Positions 7,827 through 16,574 of a stretch of 18,649 nucleotides of DNA are shown piece after piece (the first letter of the stretch is position 1; each line of letters opens with the position of its first letter). Below the pieces are notes generated by a model. The model saw only the letters and a program-made list of their open reading frames with translations. It was not told where the DNA came from and searched no databases. This DNA is from an uncultured Pelagibacterales bacterium (GTDB lineage: Bacteria; Pseudomonadota; Alphaproteobacteria; Pelagibacterales; Pelagibacteraceae): assembly GCA_913020625.1 (NCBI GenBank), contig CAJVZX010000010.1, positions 1 through 18,649 of the forward strand, in the 5' to 3' direction. Both the position numbers and the translations under genes were made by a program.

Positions 7827-7864
7827 CCCTTCTTTATAAGTGGAAAATTTTAATTTTTTTCATA
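7827..7864. other. Convergent gap between hydrolase and gltB
   Basis: 38 bases separate two convergent stops (TAG at 7826 and TAG at 7865). The stretch is AT-rich, with an AAAATTTT core and a T-run toward the right, but I find no GC-containing hairpin. If termination happens here it is by weak AT stems or by Rho. Confidence 0.3.
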
Positions 7865-10800
7865 CTAACCTACGGCTTTAATGGTCTTTGTAGTTATTGG
7901 GTTTTCGAGTTTTTCTAACATTTCAATTGGACATACTTGTTGAAAATTGTGTATTTCATTATCAAAATTATTCAAAATTTCAGCAGCAATAACTGATTTG
8001 GTTTCATTCCAATATTCTTTGATTGTGTTTTTTAGGAGATCTATCCAATATTTAGTTTCAGGTTTTTGCCAAATGACTGTTTCTGGATTTACATATTTAT
8101 CAAATTCAGAAAAAGGATCATAAATAAAGGCCATCCCACCTGTCATGCCTGCTGCAAAATTATCTCCAACCTTTCCTAAAATAGTTACAATTCCTCCAGT
8201 CATATATTCACAACCATTTGAATCACATCCTTCTATAACTGACAGTGCTCCAGAATTTCTTACGGCAAATCTTTCTCCTGCTTTCCCCGCTGCAAATAAT
8301 TTTCCTGATGTAGCCCCATATAAAACTGTATTTCCAATAATTGTATTTTCATGGCTTATTAAATTACTTACTTTTGAAGGAATAATTGAGATTATTCCCC
8401 CTGATAAACCTTTTCCAACATAGTCGTTTGCATCACCATATAGTTTTAATTTTAATCCTTTTATGGAAAAGGCACCAAACGATTGACCAGCAGAACCGGA
8501 TAACTCCAGTTGAATAAAATTGTCTTGCAATTTTTTACTTCCAAATTTTTTATAAAGATAATGTGAAAGTCTAGTCCCAACTGCTCTGTGAGTATTTTTT
8601 ACATTATACTTTACATAAATATTTTCTGTTTGATCTAATTTATCCTTAATTTCCTTATAAATTTTTTCATCTAAAGTTTCTGGAACTTTATTTATCTCCT
8701 TATTTTCACAATATCTTTTATTTTCGCCTGGGTCAGCTTGAACAAATAAAGGACTCAGGTCTAGATCATCAAGATTTGATGATCCTTTGCTAACTTGTCT
8801 TAAAAGATCAGTTCTTCCGATAACATCTTTTAAAAATTTAAACCCCAATTTCGATAATATTTCTCTCACCTCTTCTGCAATAAAAGTAAATAAATTTACT
8901 ATTTTATCAGGAGTTCCAGTAAATTTTTCTCTCAATTTTTCATCTTGAGTACATACTCCAACTGGACATGTGTTTGAATGACATTGTCTCACCAAGATAC
9001 AACCCATTGCTACAAGTGAGGTAGTTCCGATTCCAAATTCTTCTGCTCCCATCATTGCTGCGACTACAATATCTCTACCCGTTTTTATTCCACCGTCTGT
9101 TCTTAAAGTTACGCGATGTCTTAAATTATTTAATGTAAGTATTTGATTAGCTTCTGTAAGACCCATTTCCCAAGGTATGCCAACATATTTTATACTTGTT
9201 TGAGGACTTGCTCCTGTGCCTCCAGAATGGCCGGAGATTAAAATAATATCAGCTTTTGCTTTAGCTACTCCTGCAGCAATTGTACCTACTCCGGTAGATG
9301 CAACTAACTTTACTCCAACTCTTGCATTTGGATTAATTTGTTTTAAATCATAAATAAGTTGAGCCAAATCTTCAATTGAATAAATATCATGATGAGGTGG
9401 AGGCGAAATTAATGTAACGCCAGGAGTTGAATGTCTTAATTTTGCTATATCTTTTGTAACTTTAAATCCTGGTAATTGCCCTCCTTCACCAGGTTTAGCG
9501 CCTTGTGCAATTTTAATTTCAATTTCATTACAATTATTTAAATAGTCTATTGTCACTCCAAATCTTGCAGATGCTATTTGTTTTACTCTTGAGTTAGCAC
9601 TATCTCCATTTTCTAATGGTTTAGCTCGTTTGACATCCTCTCCTCCTTCACCACTACAAGATGCCCCTTTAATTCTATTCATTCCAATAGCCAGTGTTTC
9701 GTGAGCTTCTTGAGATAAAGCTCCATGAGACATGCTTCCACTTCCAAATCTTTGTAATATTTCTGATACAGGTTCTACTTCCGATATATTTATTGGTTCA
9801 TTTATATATCTTTTTCTAAAATCTACTAAATCTCTAAGATTTATTGGAGAAAGATCGTAAATCTCTTGAGTATATTTTTTATACGTTTCATAAGAATTAT
9901 TTGTAACTGCATGTTGAAGCATATGTATTAATTTCCCTTGATACTGATGTGTTTCTCCATTTTTTCTATACTTATATAATCCTCCAATTGGCAATACACT
10001 TACATTTTCCTGATATGCTTTTGCATGTATTCCTCTAATTTTTTTTTCTATTCCTGTTAAGCCAATTCCAGAAATTCTAGAAACTACACCAGGGAAAAAT
10101 TCTGCAACAATCGCTCTGCTTAAACCTACAGTTTCAAAATTGCATCCACCTCTGTAAGAACTTAAAACTGAAATGCCCATTTTAGACATAATTTTTAGCA
10201 ATCCATTATCCACTGACTTTATGTATCTCTTGATGCAATCCTCTATATCAAACTTACCAAATAAATTTTTTTCAAATCTTTGACAAATTGTATCCAATGC
10301 TAAATAAGGATTTATGGTTGTTGCACCAACACCTAGTAAAGTTGCATAAGAGTGAGTATCTAAAACATCTCCAGTTTGGACGTTGAGGGATATAAAACCT
10401 CTTAGACTTTTTTGAATTAGGTGAGAGTTAATTGCTCCAACAGCTAAAACCATTGGAATTGCTAATGTATTTTCATCAATAATTTTATCTGTCAAAATAA
10501 TTTGTTTAATTCCTTCTCTTGCTGCTATTTCTGCCGAAGAGCGAATTCTATCTAAAGCAACTTTTAACGTATCTTCTTTATTAAAAGTGCACTCTATAAT
10601 CTTATAATTTTCTTTAAAATAATCTTTAAATTTCTCAAATTGGGAATTTGATAATATAGGACTATCTAAAACGTATATATTTTCTTTGGATAAATCATTA
10701 AAATTTAAAATATTTCCTAGATTTCCAAATCTAGTTCTTAAACTCATTACTTTGTTTTCTCTCAAAGAGTCTATTGGAGGATTAGTTACTTGACTAAAAT

Positions 10801-12367
10801 TTTGCCTAAAATAATGACTGAGAGGTCTATATTGATCTGATAAAACCGCCAGTGGTGTATCATCACCCATAGATCCGATTGCTTCTTTAGAATCCTCTAC
10901 CATTGGATGTAAAATTAACTCTAAATCTTCAATACTTAACCCAAAAACATATTGTTTTTTTCTTAATTCTTTCCCTGAAAAAAATTGTTTTTCTTTTTCA
11001 ATTGGAAATTTTTTGTCAAGATTGATTATTTGATTATAAAAATTCTTATATTCTTTTGAAAGGTAATTTTTTATATCATTATTGTCATAAATTTTTCCTT
11101 TATCTAAATGTATACCTATAATTTTACCAGGTCCTAATCTGCCTTTAAATATAATTCTATCTTCTTCTAGTGGAATCATTCCAGTTTCAGATCCAGCAAA
11201 TAAAAATTTATCTTTAGTAATTGTATATCTTAAGGGTCTTAATCCATTCCTGTCTTGAGCAGCAATAATCCATTCATTATCGGTAGCTGCTATCGCAGCA
11301 GGTCCATCCCAGGGTTCCATTGTACTATTTAAAAAATTAAAAAGTTGTTGGTGATTTTTTGGTAAAGTTTTATTTTTTTTAGACCAAGCATCTGGAATTA
11401 ACATAAGTTTGGCTAGTGGTGCAGATTGCCCTGAACGATTAAGCAGTTCAAAAACTTTATCTAAAGCTGCTGAATCTGAATCACTAGAATTTATTACAGG
11501 GATTAAATCTTCAGGATCATTAAACAAATTACTATTCATTTCTTGTTCGTGAACTTTCATCCAATTGTAATTCCCTTTAAAAGTATTAATTTCTCCATTA
11601 TGGGCTAAAGCTCTAAAAGGTTGTGCAAGTTCCCAACTAGGAGAAGTATTTGTCGAATATCTTTGGTGAAAAATAGCAAATCTTGAAATAAATCTTTTAT
11701 CTTGTAAATCAGGATAAAAATCTGACATTGCTTCAGCTAGAAACATTCCTTTATAAATTATTGATTTTGAACTAAATGAACAAATATAAAAATCTCTTAG
11801 CTGAGAAGCTATTACTTGTTTTTCAATTTTTTTTCTTACTACATAAAGTTGCCTTTCGAGATCTTTGTTTTTTAATTTATGATTATTTGATTTAAAAATA
11901 ACTTGCATAATTTCTGGCCTAGTGAATTCAGCTCTAATGCCTAAAACTTTTGTATTTACTGGAACTTGTCTCCAACCATATATAGAAAAGTCATTTATTT
12001 TGAGCTCAGCTTCAACTATTGATCTTGATTTTTCCTGCGCCACATAATCATTTTTTGGTAAAAAGACCATTCCAATACAAATTTCGGAATTGTCATAATT
12101 ATGACCAGTAATTTCAATTTTTTCGATAAAAAAATCGGAAGAGATTTCAACATGAATTCCAGCTCCATCTCCAGTTTTACCGTCTGCATCCACAGCCCCA
12201 CGATGCCAAACAGCTTTCAAAGCTTCAATTCCATATTCTACAATTTTTCTTGATTTTTTTCCATCCGTAGAAGCAACTAAGCCAACACCACAAGCATCAT
12301 GTTCCATTTTTGGATTATAAACATTACCTTTGATTAGTTTTTTTAAATTTTTTTTATAAAGTTTCAT
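7865..12367 (-). CDS. gltB: Glutamate synthase (NADPH) large (alpha) subunit
   Basis: GOGAT alpha subunit: hydrolyses glutamine, channels ammonia to 2-oxoglutarate and reduces the product to glutamate on FMN. At 1500 aa it is full length. After a likely 25-residue propeptide comes Cys26 in MEHDACGVGL, the N-terminal nucleophile of the class II amidotransferase domain (about 26-430, with FAIFHQRYSTNTSPSW and RALAHNGEINT). A central domain follows, then the FMN barrel with GSGSMSHGALSQEAHETLA, GEGGED, PGEGGQLPG and SGHSGGTGASP. The [3Fe-4S] cysteines are Cys1123, Cys1129 and Cys1134 in C-x5-C-x4-C spacing. The C-terminal glycine-rich beta-helix domain contains GSAGQSFGAF and repeated GxxxG turns. 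It lies 3 nt after gltD, so the order is gltD-gltB, the reverse of E. coli. Confidence 0.98.
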   Translation of the reverse strand: MKLYKKNLKKLIKGNVYNPKMEHDACGVGLVASTDGKKSRKIVEYGIEALKAVWHRGAVDADGKTGDGAGIHVEISSDFFIEKIEITGHNYDNSEICIGMVFLPKNDYVAQEKSRSIVEAELKINDFSIYGWRQVPVNTKVLGIRAEFTRPEIMQVIFKSNNHKLKNKDLERQLYVVRKKIEKQVIASQLRDFYICSFSSKSIIYKGMFLAEAMSDFYPDLQDKRFISRFAIFHQRYSTNTSPSWELAQPFRALAHNGEINTFKGNYNWMKVHEQEMNSNLFNDPEDLIPVINSSDSDSAALDKVFELLNRSGQSAPLAKLMLIPDAWSKKNKTLPKNHQQLFNFLNSTMEPWDGPAAIAATDNEWIIAAQDRNGLRPLRYTITKDKFLFAGSETGMIPLEEDRIIFKGRLGPGKIIGIHLDKGKIYDNNDIKNYLSKEYKNFYNQIINLDKKFPIEKEKQFFSGKELRKKQYVFGLSIEDLELILHPMVEDSKEAIGSMGDDTPLAVLSDQYRPLSHYFRQNFSQVTNPPIDSLRENKVMSLRTRFGNLGNILNFNDLSKENIYVLDSPILSNSQFEKFKDYFKENYKIIECTFNKEDTLKVALDRIRSSAEIAAREGIKQIILTDKIIDENTLAIPMVLAVGAINSHLIQKSLRGFISLNVQTGDVLDTHSYATLLGVGATTINPYLALDTICQRFEKNLFGKFDIEDCIKRYIKSVDNGLLKIMSKMGISVLSSYRGGCNFETVGLSRAIVAEFFPGVVSRISGIGLTGIEKKIRGIHAKAYQENVSVLPIGGLYKYRKNGETHQYQGKLIHMLQHAVTNNSYETYKKYTQEIYDLSPINLRDLVDFRKRYINEPINISEVEPVSEILQRFGSGSMSHGALSQEAHETLAIGMNRIKGASCSGEGGEDVKRAKPLENGDSANSRVKQIASARFGVTIDYLNNCNEIEIKIAQGAKPGEGGQLPGFKVTKDIAKLRHSTPGVTLISPPPHHDIYSIEDLAQLIYDLKQINPNARVGVKLVASTGVGTIAAGVAKAKADIILISGHSGGTGASPQTSIKYVGIPWEMGLTEANQILTLNNLRHRVTLRTDGGIKTGRDIVVAAMMGAEEFGIGTTSLVAMGCILVRQCHSNTCPVGVCTQDEKLREKFTGTPDKIVNLFTFIAEEVREILSKLGFKFLKDVIGRTDLLRQVSKGSSNLDDLDLSPLFVQADPGENKRYCENKEINKVPETLDEKIYKEIKDKLDQTENIYVKYNVKNTHRAVGTRLSHYLYKKFGSKKLQDNFIQLELSGSAGQSFGAFSIKGLKLKLYGDANDYVGKGLSGGIISIIPSKVSNLISHENTIIGNTVLYGATSGKLFAAGKAGERFAVRNSGALSVIEGCDSNGCEYMTGGIVTILGKVGDNFAAGMTGGMAFIYDPFSEFDKYVNPETVIWQKPETKYWIDLLKNTIKEYWNETKSVIAAEILNNFDNEIHNFQQVCPIEMLEKLENPITTKTIKAVG

Positions 12368-12370
12368 AAT

Positions 12371-13810
12371 TTATGCTGCCTTTATTTTTTGATTAATTTT
12401 TTTTTGTAAATATTTTTTAATTGAATCTGCAGCATCTCTTCCATCTCTTATTGCCCACACTACTAATGATGCACCTCTTATTATATCTCCTGCTGCAAAA
12501 ACACCTGGAATATTTGTTTCCATTGTTTTAAAATCAGTTTTAAGTGTACCCCATCTTGTCACTGATAAATCTGAACAATTGAATAGTTGTGGCAGATTTT
12601 CTGGATCAAAGCCAAGCGCTTTAACTACTAAATCTGTTTTTATTTCAAATTCTGATCCTGAGACTATTTCAGGTTTTTTTCTTCCAGTTTCATCTGGATT
12701 TCCAAGTTTGATTTTATCTGCTATTAATTTTTCTACTTTATTATCTCCAATAAATTCTTTTGGATTAGATAGCCAAATAAATTCTACACCTTCTTCTTCA
12801 GCATTTAATACTTCCCTCGCTGAGCCTGGCATATTTTCTTTATCTCTTCTATATAAACATTTAACTGATTTTGCATTTTGTCTTACAAAAGTTCTAACGC
12901 AATCCATTGCCGTGTCTCCTCCTCCAATTACCGTAACATCTTTACCCTCTGTATTTAAATTTCCGTTATCAAAATTTTCTACTTTATCACCTAAACCTTT
13001 TCGATTTGAAGCTGTCAAAAAATCCATGGCTGGAAAAATATTTTTTAAATTATTTCCAGGTATTTTTATTTCTCGTGCTTTATAAACTCCAGTAGCAATT
13101 AGCAATGCATCATGTTTGTCTCTTAATTCATCCAAACTTATATCTTTTCCTACTTCAAAATTTTGAGTAAATTTTATCCCGCCTTCTGCTAATAATTTTG
13201 TTCTTCTTTCAACAACAAATTTTTCTAATTTAAAATTAGGAATTCCATATATTAAAAGACCGCCTGCTCTATCATAACGATCATAAACAGTTATATCGTA
13301 TCCAAGTTTTCTTAATTCTTCTGCACATGCTAGACCTGCAGGTCCTGCACCAATAATTCCAACACTTTGACTAATTTCATTTTTTACACTAATAGGTTTA
13401 ATCCAACCATTGTTCCATGCTGTTTCAGTAATATATTTTTCTACTGAACCAATAGTTACAGTTCCGTGACCAGATTGCTCAATGACACAATTTCCCTCGC
13501 AAAGCCTATCTTGTGGACAAATTCTTCCACAAACTTCGGGCATATTGTTTGTACTTTGAGATAACTCATAAGCTTCTTCTAATCTTCCCTCTGCTGTTAA
13601 TTTTAGCCAATCAGGAATATTGTTATGCAGTGGACAATGAATTTGGCAAAAAGGCACTCCACATTGTGAACACCTACTGGATTGTTCTTTTGCTTTACCA
13701 GTAATGAATTCTTCATAAATTTCTTCAAAATCTTCTTTTCGTTGATCAACCTTTCTTTTAGGTGGTGTTTGTTTACCAATTTTAGCAAATTTAAGCATTT
13801 TTTCTGTCAT
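12371..13810 (-). CDS. gltD: Glutamate synthase (NADPH) small (beta) subunit
   Basis: GOGAT beta subunit, 479 aa: takes electrons from NADPH through FAD and passes them by [4Fe-4S] clusters to the alpha subunit. The N-terminal cluster-binding domain has CSQCGVPFCQIHC (Cys47, 50, 55, 59) and CGRICPQDRLCEGNC (Cys94, 98, 104, 108). The FAD site is GIIGAGPAGLACAEELR (151-167), the NADPH site is VIGGGDTAMDCVR (294-306), and the second FAD contact is GVFAAGDIIRG (436-446). The ATG at 13810 gives the expected distance to the first cysteines; a second Met four codons later is possible. It is first in the gltD-gltB operon. Upstream lies the 178-nt gap shared with uppP, presumably carrying its promoter. 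Confidence 0.97.
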   Translation of the reverse strand: MTEKMLKFAKIGKQTPPKRKVDQRKEDFEEIYEEFITGKAKEQSSRCSQCGVPFCQIHCPLHNNIPDWLKLTAEGRLEEAYELSQSTNNMPEVCGRICPQDRLCEGNCVIEQSGHGTVTIGSVEKYITETAWNNGWIKPISVKNEISQSVGIIGAGPAGLACAEELRKLGYDITVYDRYDRAGGLLIYGIPNFKLEKFVVERRTKLLAEGGIKFTQNFEVGKDISLDELRDKHDALLIATGVYKAREIKIPGNNLKNIFPAMDFLTASNRKGLGDKVENFDNGNLNTEGKDVTVIGGGDTAMDCVRTFVRQNAKSVKCLYRRDKENMPGSAREVLNAEEEGVEFIWLSNPKEFIGDNKVEKLIADKIKLGNPDETGRKKPEIVSGSEFEIKTDLVVKALGFDPENLPQLFNCSDLSVTRWGTLKTDFKTMETNIPGVFAAGDIIRGASLVVWAIRDGRDAADSIKKYLQKKINQKIKAA

Positions 13811-13988
13811 ATTAGCTATAATTTATAAAGTATATTTAATGGAAGTATATCTATATTAGGTCAATATATATGACTATTTTATCAAAAAAACCTTTGTTTT
13901 AGCCAGTTTTGATATTTGCGCATATCTGTTATGTACTTAATTTTATACAGAATTGAACACAATTTTAAGCTATTGATCAGCAATCCAA
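13811..13988. promoter_or_regulatory. Divergent gltD / uppP intergenic region
   Basis: The longest non-coding stretch here, 178 nt, lies between two divergent starts and so should hold both promoters. On the minus strand a TTGACC is present about 50 nt before the gltD ATG, but its best TATACT and TATAAA partners are at the wrong spacing. On the plus strand TATACA at 13944-13949 is a possible -10 for uppP without a good -35. I see no long palindrome for a nitrogen regulator, no riboswitch-like fold and no tRNA. Neither gene has a clear Shine-Dalgarno. Confidence 0.45.
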
Positions 13989-14759
13989 ATGATTTCAGAT
14001 AATATTGAAATTTTTATACTTTCCTTAATTCAGGGCGTTTCTGAATTTTTACCCGTAAGCTCATCTGCTCATCTTGTATTATTTTCCGAGTATTACGAAT
14101 TCAATAATCAAAACTTATTAATAGATATTAGTTTACATCTTGGATCTTTAATCGCAATTATATTTTATTTTAGAAGAGATTTATTCAATTTTGTTCAGAA
14201 TAAAAGTTTTTTAATCAAAATTATATTGGGAACTATTCCAATAATTCCCGTTGGTTACATTCTTTACAAAACTGAATTAATTAATTTTTTAAGAAGTTTA
14301 GAAGTTATTGGTTGGATGAGTTTAATATTTGGTATCTTATTATACATTAGTGATAAGTTTGAAATCACAAAAAAAATTGATACAGAATTTACTAATAGCT
14401 CAGCGATCATCATAGGTTTATTTCAAGTTCTAGCTTTAATACCAGGGGTTAGTAGATCTGGTATTACCATTACATCGGGAAGATTATTGGGCTTTAGTAG
14501 GTTTGACTCAGCTAAAATTTCATTTTTTCTATCAATACCAACTTTAGGTGCTGCTAGTCTTTTAGGAATTTACAATATCTATAAAGAAGGTAGCGCTGAA
14601 CTTAATTTTTTAGCAATTATTGCTGTTATATTTTCTTTTATTTTTTCATATTTTACGATCATGCTTTTTCTAAATTTTATTAAAAAATTTAGTTTAAACG
14701 TATTTGTAATCTATAGAATAATACTATCTTTATTTATATTGGCTGTGGTTTATTTATAA
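13989..14759 (+). CDS. uppP: Undecaprenyl-diphosphatase (UppP/BacA)
   Basis: Integral membrane phosphatase, 256 aa, that converts undecaprenyl pyrophosphate to undecaprenyl phosphate, recycling the lipid carrier for peptidoglycan and polysaccharide synthesis. The two family motifs are present: LIQGVSEFLPVSSSAHLVL (13-31), where Gln15 and Glu19 form the (E/Q)-x3-E pair, and ALIPGVSRSGITITSGR (149-165), with Arg156 and Ser157 in the active-site loop. Several hydrophobic helices follow, matching the 7-8 membrane segments expected. Length is slightly below the 265-275 of many homologues, but both ends look complete. It is transcribed alone, divergent from gltD, and ends in the same six bases as the convergent transporter gene. 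Confidence 0.95.
   Translation: MISDNIEIFILSLIQGVSEFLPVSSSAHLVLFSEYYEFNNQNLLIDISLHLGSLIAIIFYFRRDLFNFVQNKSFLIKIILGTIPIIPVGYILYKTELINFLRSLEVIGWMSLIFGILLYISDKFEITKKIDTEFTNSSAIIIGLFQVLALIPGVSRSGITITSGRLLGFSRFDSAKISFFLSIPTLGAASLLGIYNIYKEGSAELNFLAIIAVIFSFIFSYFTIMLFLNFIKKFSLNVFVIYRIILSLFILAVVYL
14754..14759. other. Shared palindromic stop TTATAA of convergent genes
   Basis: TTATAA is its own reverse complement. On the plus strand it reads Leu-stop, ending uppP; on the minus strand it also reads Leu-stop, ending the EamA transporter. The two genes overlap by exactly these six bases, leaving no space for a dedicated terminator between them. Confidence 0.9.
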
Positions 14760-15647
14760 CCTATTTTTTTCATAAATTGGCGCAATTTGAGATAGTAAAA
14801 CACCACCAAGTATCAAGGTGCAACCTATAATATTATTTAAACCCAATAATTGGTTTAAAATTATCCAAGCAGAGATTGCAGCAAAAACTCCCTCAAGTGA
14901 CATTACAATTGCAGCTGGTGCTGCTGAAATATTCTTCTGTCCAAAAAGTTGTAGGGCAAATGCAGCTCCTCCAGATAAAATACCTGCATATAAAATTTCT
15001 ACTGTTTCTAATCTAATTTTAGAGAAATCTATTTCTTCAAACATAATTACCAAAAAGAAAGAAAACCCCGCTACTACAATATTTTGCAACATTGCAATAA
15101 AAAAAGGTAGATCAAACCGATCTATTATTTTTCCTATGTAAATAATATGTAGTGCCCAAAATAAAGCACCAATTAATACTAAACCATCACCAAATCGGAT
15201 ATTAACATCACTAACATCGCTTAAAAGATAACCTCCGATGATACATGCAACTACAGATGGCCATATAGACCAGTGTAATCTTTCAGAAAATAAAAAATAA
15301 ACAATAATTGGAACCATTGGTACATAAAAAATTGTAAAAAAAGCAGAATTTGCTACGTCTGTATAAAGCAATGAGACCTGCTGGAATACAGTTCCTAAAA
15401 ATAAAAACACCCCAACAGGTATGATAAGTTTAATAAATTCATTAGCTTTGGTTCTTATTTGAATATTTATTTTTTTTCTCTCAAATAAAAAAACAAAGGG
15501 ACTAATGGTTAAAAAACCCACGAAAAATCGAACAGAATTAAAAGTGAATGGACCTATATTATCCATCCCAGTATCTTGGGCAATGAATGTCGTTCCCCAG
15601 ATAAAGGTACAGGCAAGCAGGCAAGCAAATGATACTGTTTTTTTCAT
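14754..15647 (-). CDS. EamA/DMT-family transporter (RhaT/YdcZ-like, 10 TM)
   Basis: Drug/metabolite-superfamily membrane protein, 297 aa, normal for the family. Two EamA repeats of about 140 residues are visible, each with about five hydrophobic helices. The first begins MKKTVSFACLLACTFIWGTTF and contains FTFNSVRFFVGFLTISPFVF; the second includes ILIGALFWALHIIYIGKIID-like sequence and ends with the common QLFGQKNISAAPAAIVMSLE and FAAISAWIILNQ segments. Substrate cannot be assigned; family members export amino acids, purines or other metabolites. It starts 10 nt after aceF, so it is probably co-transcribed with pyruvate dehydrogenase. The gap reads CCCTCCTCA, the opposite of a Shine-Dalgarno. 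Confidence 0.88.
   Translation of the reverse strand: MKKTVSFACLLACTFIWGTTFIAQDTGMDNIGPFTFNSVRFFVGFLTISPFVFLFERKKINIQIRTKANEFIKLIIPVGVFLFLGTVFQQVSLLYTDVANSAFFTIFYVPMVPIIVYFLFSERLHWSIWPSVVACIIGGYLLSDVSDVNIRFGDGLVLIGALFWALHIIYIGKIIDRFDLPFFIAMLQNIVVAGFSFFLVIMFEEIDFSKIRLETVEILYAGILSGGAAFALQLFGQKNISAAPAAIVMSLEGVFAAISAWIILNQLLGLNNIIGCTLILGGVLLSQIAPIYEKNRL
15611..15626. repeat. 8-bp tandem duplication in the transporter N-terminus
   Basis: AGGCAAGC occurs twice in direct tandem on the plus strand, inside the first membrane helix codons of the EamA gene (encoding part of FACLLACT). Gain or loss of one unit would shift the reading frame. With only two copies it may be chance, but it stands out as a GC-richer patch in AT-rich DNA. 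Confidence 0.5.
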
Positions 15648-15657
15648 TGAGGAGGGC

Positions 15658-16572
15658 TTATATCGTTAGTTTATAAGCAAAATCTTTCCCTAGACTATCC
15701 TTTAAATGATTACAGAATTTTGCTCCTTCTGCTCCGTCTATAATTCTATGATCATATGATAAGGATAGCGGTAGTATAATCCTTTTTTGAAATTTTTCAT
15801 CAAAATATATTTGTTTTGTCTCAGCTCTACCGACACCAAGAATTGCCACTTCAGGAAAATTAATTATAGGAGTAAAAAAACTTCCACCAATTCCACCCAA
15901 ACTAGATATGGTCATTGAACCACCGTAAAATTCTTTTTTATCTACTTTTAAATTTCTACATGCCTCACTAACATCTTTAAGCTCCTTTCCTAATGTAGTT
16001 ATATTTTTTTTTTCTACATTTCTAATCTTTGGTACCATTAATCCCTGCGGAGTATCTACTGCTATTCCAATATGAAAATATTTTTTATAAATAACTTTAT
16101 TATTTTCTATATCTAAAGATGAATTAAAGTTTGGATAATCCTTCAAAGCTCTGACTAATGCTCTCATAATAAAAGCTAATAGTGTTATTTTAATTTTTTC
16201 GCCGGTATAAGTATCTTTCAGAGATTTTCTAAATTCTTCCATCTCAGTTATATCTGCTTCATCATGATGTGTAACATGTGGAATTTTATTCCAGGATTTT
16301 TGTAAATGTGGTATAGCAATTTTTTTTATTCTAGGTATAGGTTGTACATCGATTTCTCCAAATTCTGAATGGTCATACTCTTGAGTTGCTACTTCTTTTT
16401 TTTGTAAAACTTTTTTTGAAAGAGATTCTTTAACAAATAATCTTATATCATCTTCTGTAACTCTACCTTCTCTTTGTGATCCGTCTATTAAATGTAAATT
16501 GGCACCCAATTCTCTTGCAAATTTTCTTACTTTTGGGCTCGCATTAACTATGGTTGGTTTTTTTTCAGTCAT
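15658..16572 (-). CDS. aceF: Dihydrolipoyl acetyltransferase (E2 of pyruvate dehydrogenase) lacking a lipoyl domain
   Basis: E2 core enzyme that transfers the acetyl group from a lipoyl arm to CoA. It is only 304 aa. It begins at once with a peripheral-subunit-binding domain (ASPKVRKFARELGANLHLI and GRVTEDDIRLFV, about 11-47), has a short linker, and then a complete catalytic domain (about 80-304). This holds IPHVTHHDEADIT (97-109), SLGGIGG (224-230) and the active site SYDHRIIDG with His275 and Asp279. The usual N-terminal lipoyl domain, with its DKA lysine, is absent. The start is fixed: the aceE stop lies 2 nt upstream, so there is no room for a longer N-terminus, and I see no frameshift. 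A ten-A tract (16004-16013) lies in the coding strand around Val-Glu-Lys-Lys-Asn. E2-like proteins of other 2-oxoacid complexes share this fold, but the aceE neighbour points to pyruvate. Confidence 0.9.
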   Translation of the reverse strand: MTEKKPTIVNASPKVRKFARELGANLHLIDGSQREGRVTEDDIRLFVKESLSKKVLQKKEVATQEYDHSEFGEIDVQPIPRIKKIAIPHLQKSWNKIPHVTHHDEADITEMEEFRKSLKDTYTGEKIKITLLAFIMRALVRALKDYPNFNSSLDIENNKVIYKKYFHIGIAVDTPQGLMVPKIRNVEKKNITTLGKELKDVSEACRNLKVDKKEFYGGSMTISSLGGIGGSFFTPIINFPEVAILGVGRAETKQIYFDEKFQKRIILPLSLSYDHRIIDGAEGAKFCNHLKDSLGKDFAYKLTI

Positions 16573-16574
16573 TA

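Noticed and set aside
7827..7864. Bidirectional intrinsic terminator between hydrolase and gltB
   Set aside because: The inverted repeat is only A and T bases (AAAATTTT), with no GC stem, so it cannot be supported as a terminator.
8145..8423. Plus-strand open frame of 92 codons opposite gltB
   Set aside because: Antisense of the conserved glycine-rich C-terminal domain of GltB; Pro/Ala-rich composition is a mirror of its Gly codons.
12579..13085. Plus-strand open frame of 168 codons opposite gltD
   Set aside because: Lies wholly inside the well-supported gltD; its Ser/Phe/Leu-rich translation is what the antisense of an AT-rich gene gives, and it shows no domain or start signal.
13811..13890. 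TTGACC on the minus strand as the gltD -35 box
   Set aside because: No acceptable -10 lies 16-18 nt downstream; TATA-like hexamers occur only at 9, 24 and 31 nt, so the match is probably chance.
14818..15141. Plus-strand open frame opposite the EamA gene
   Set aside because: Antisense of a membrane protein with clear family features on the minus strand; no support of its own.
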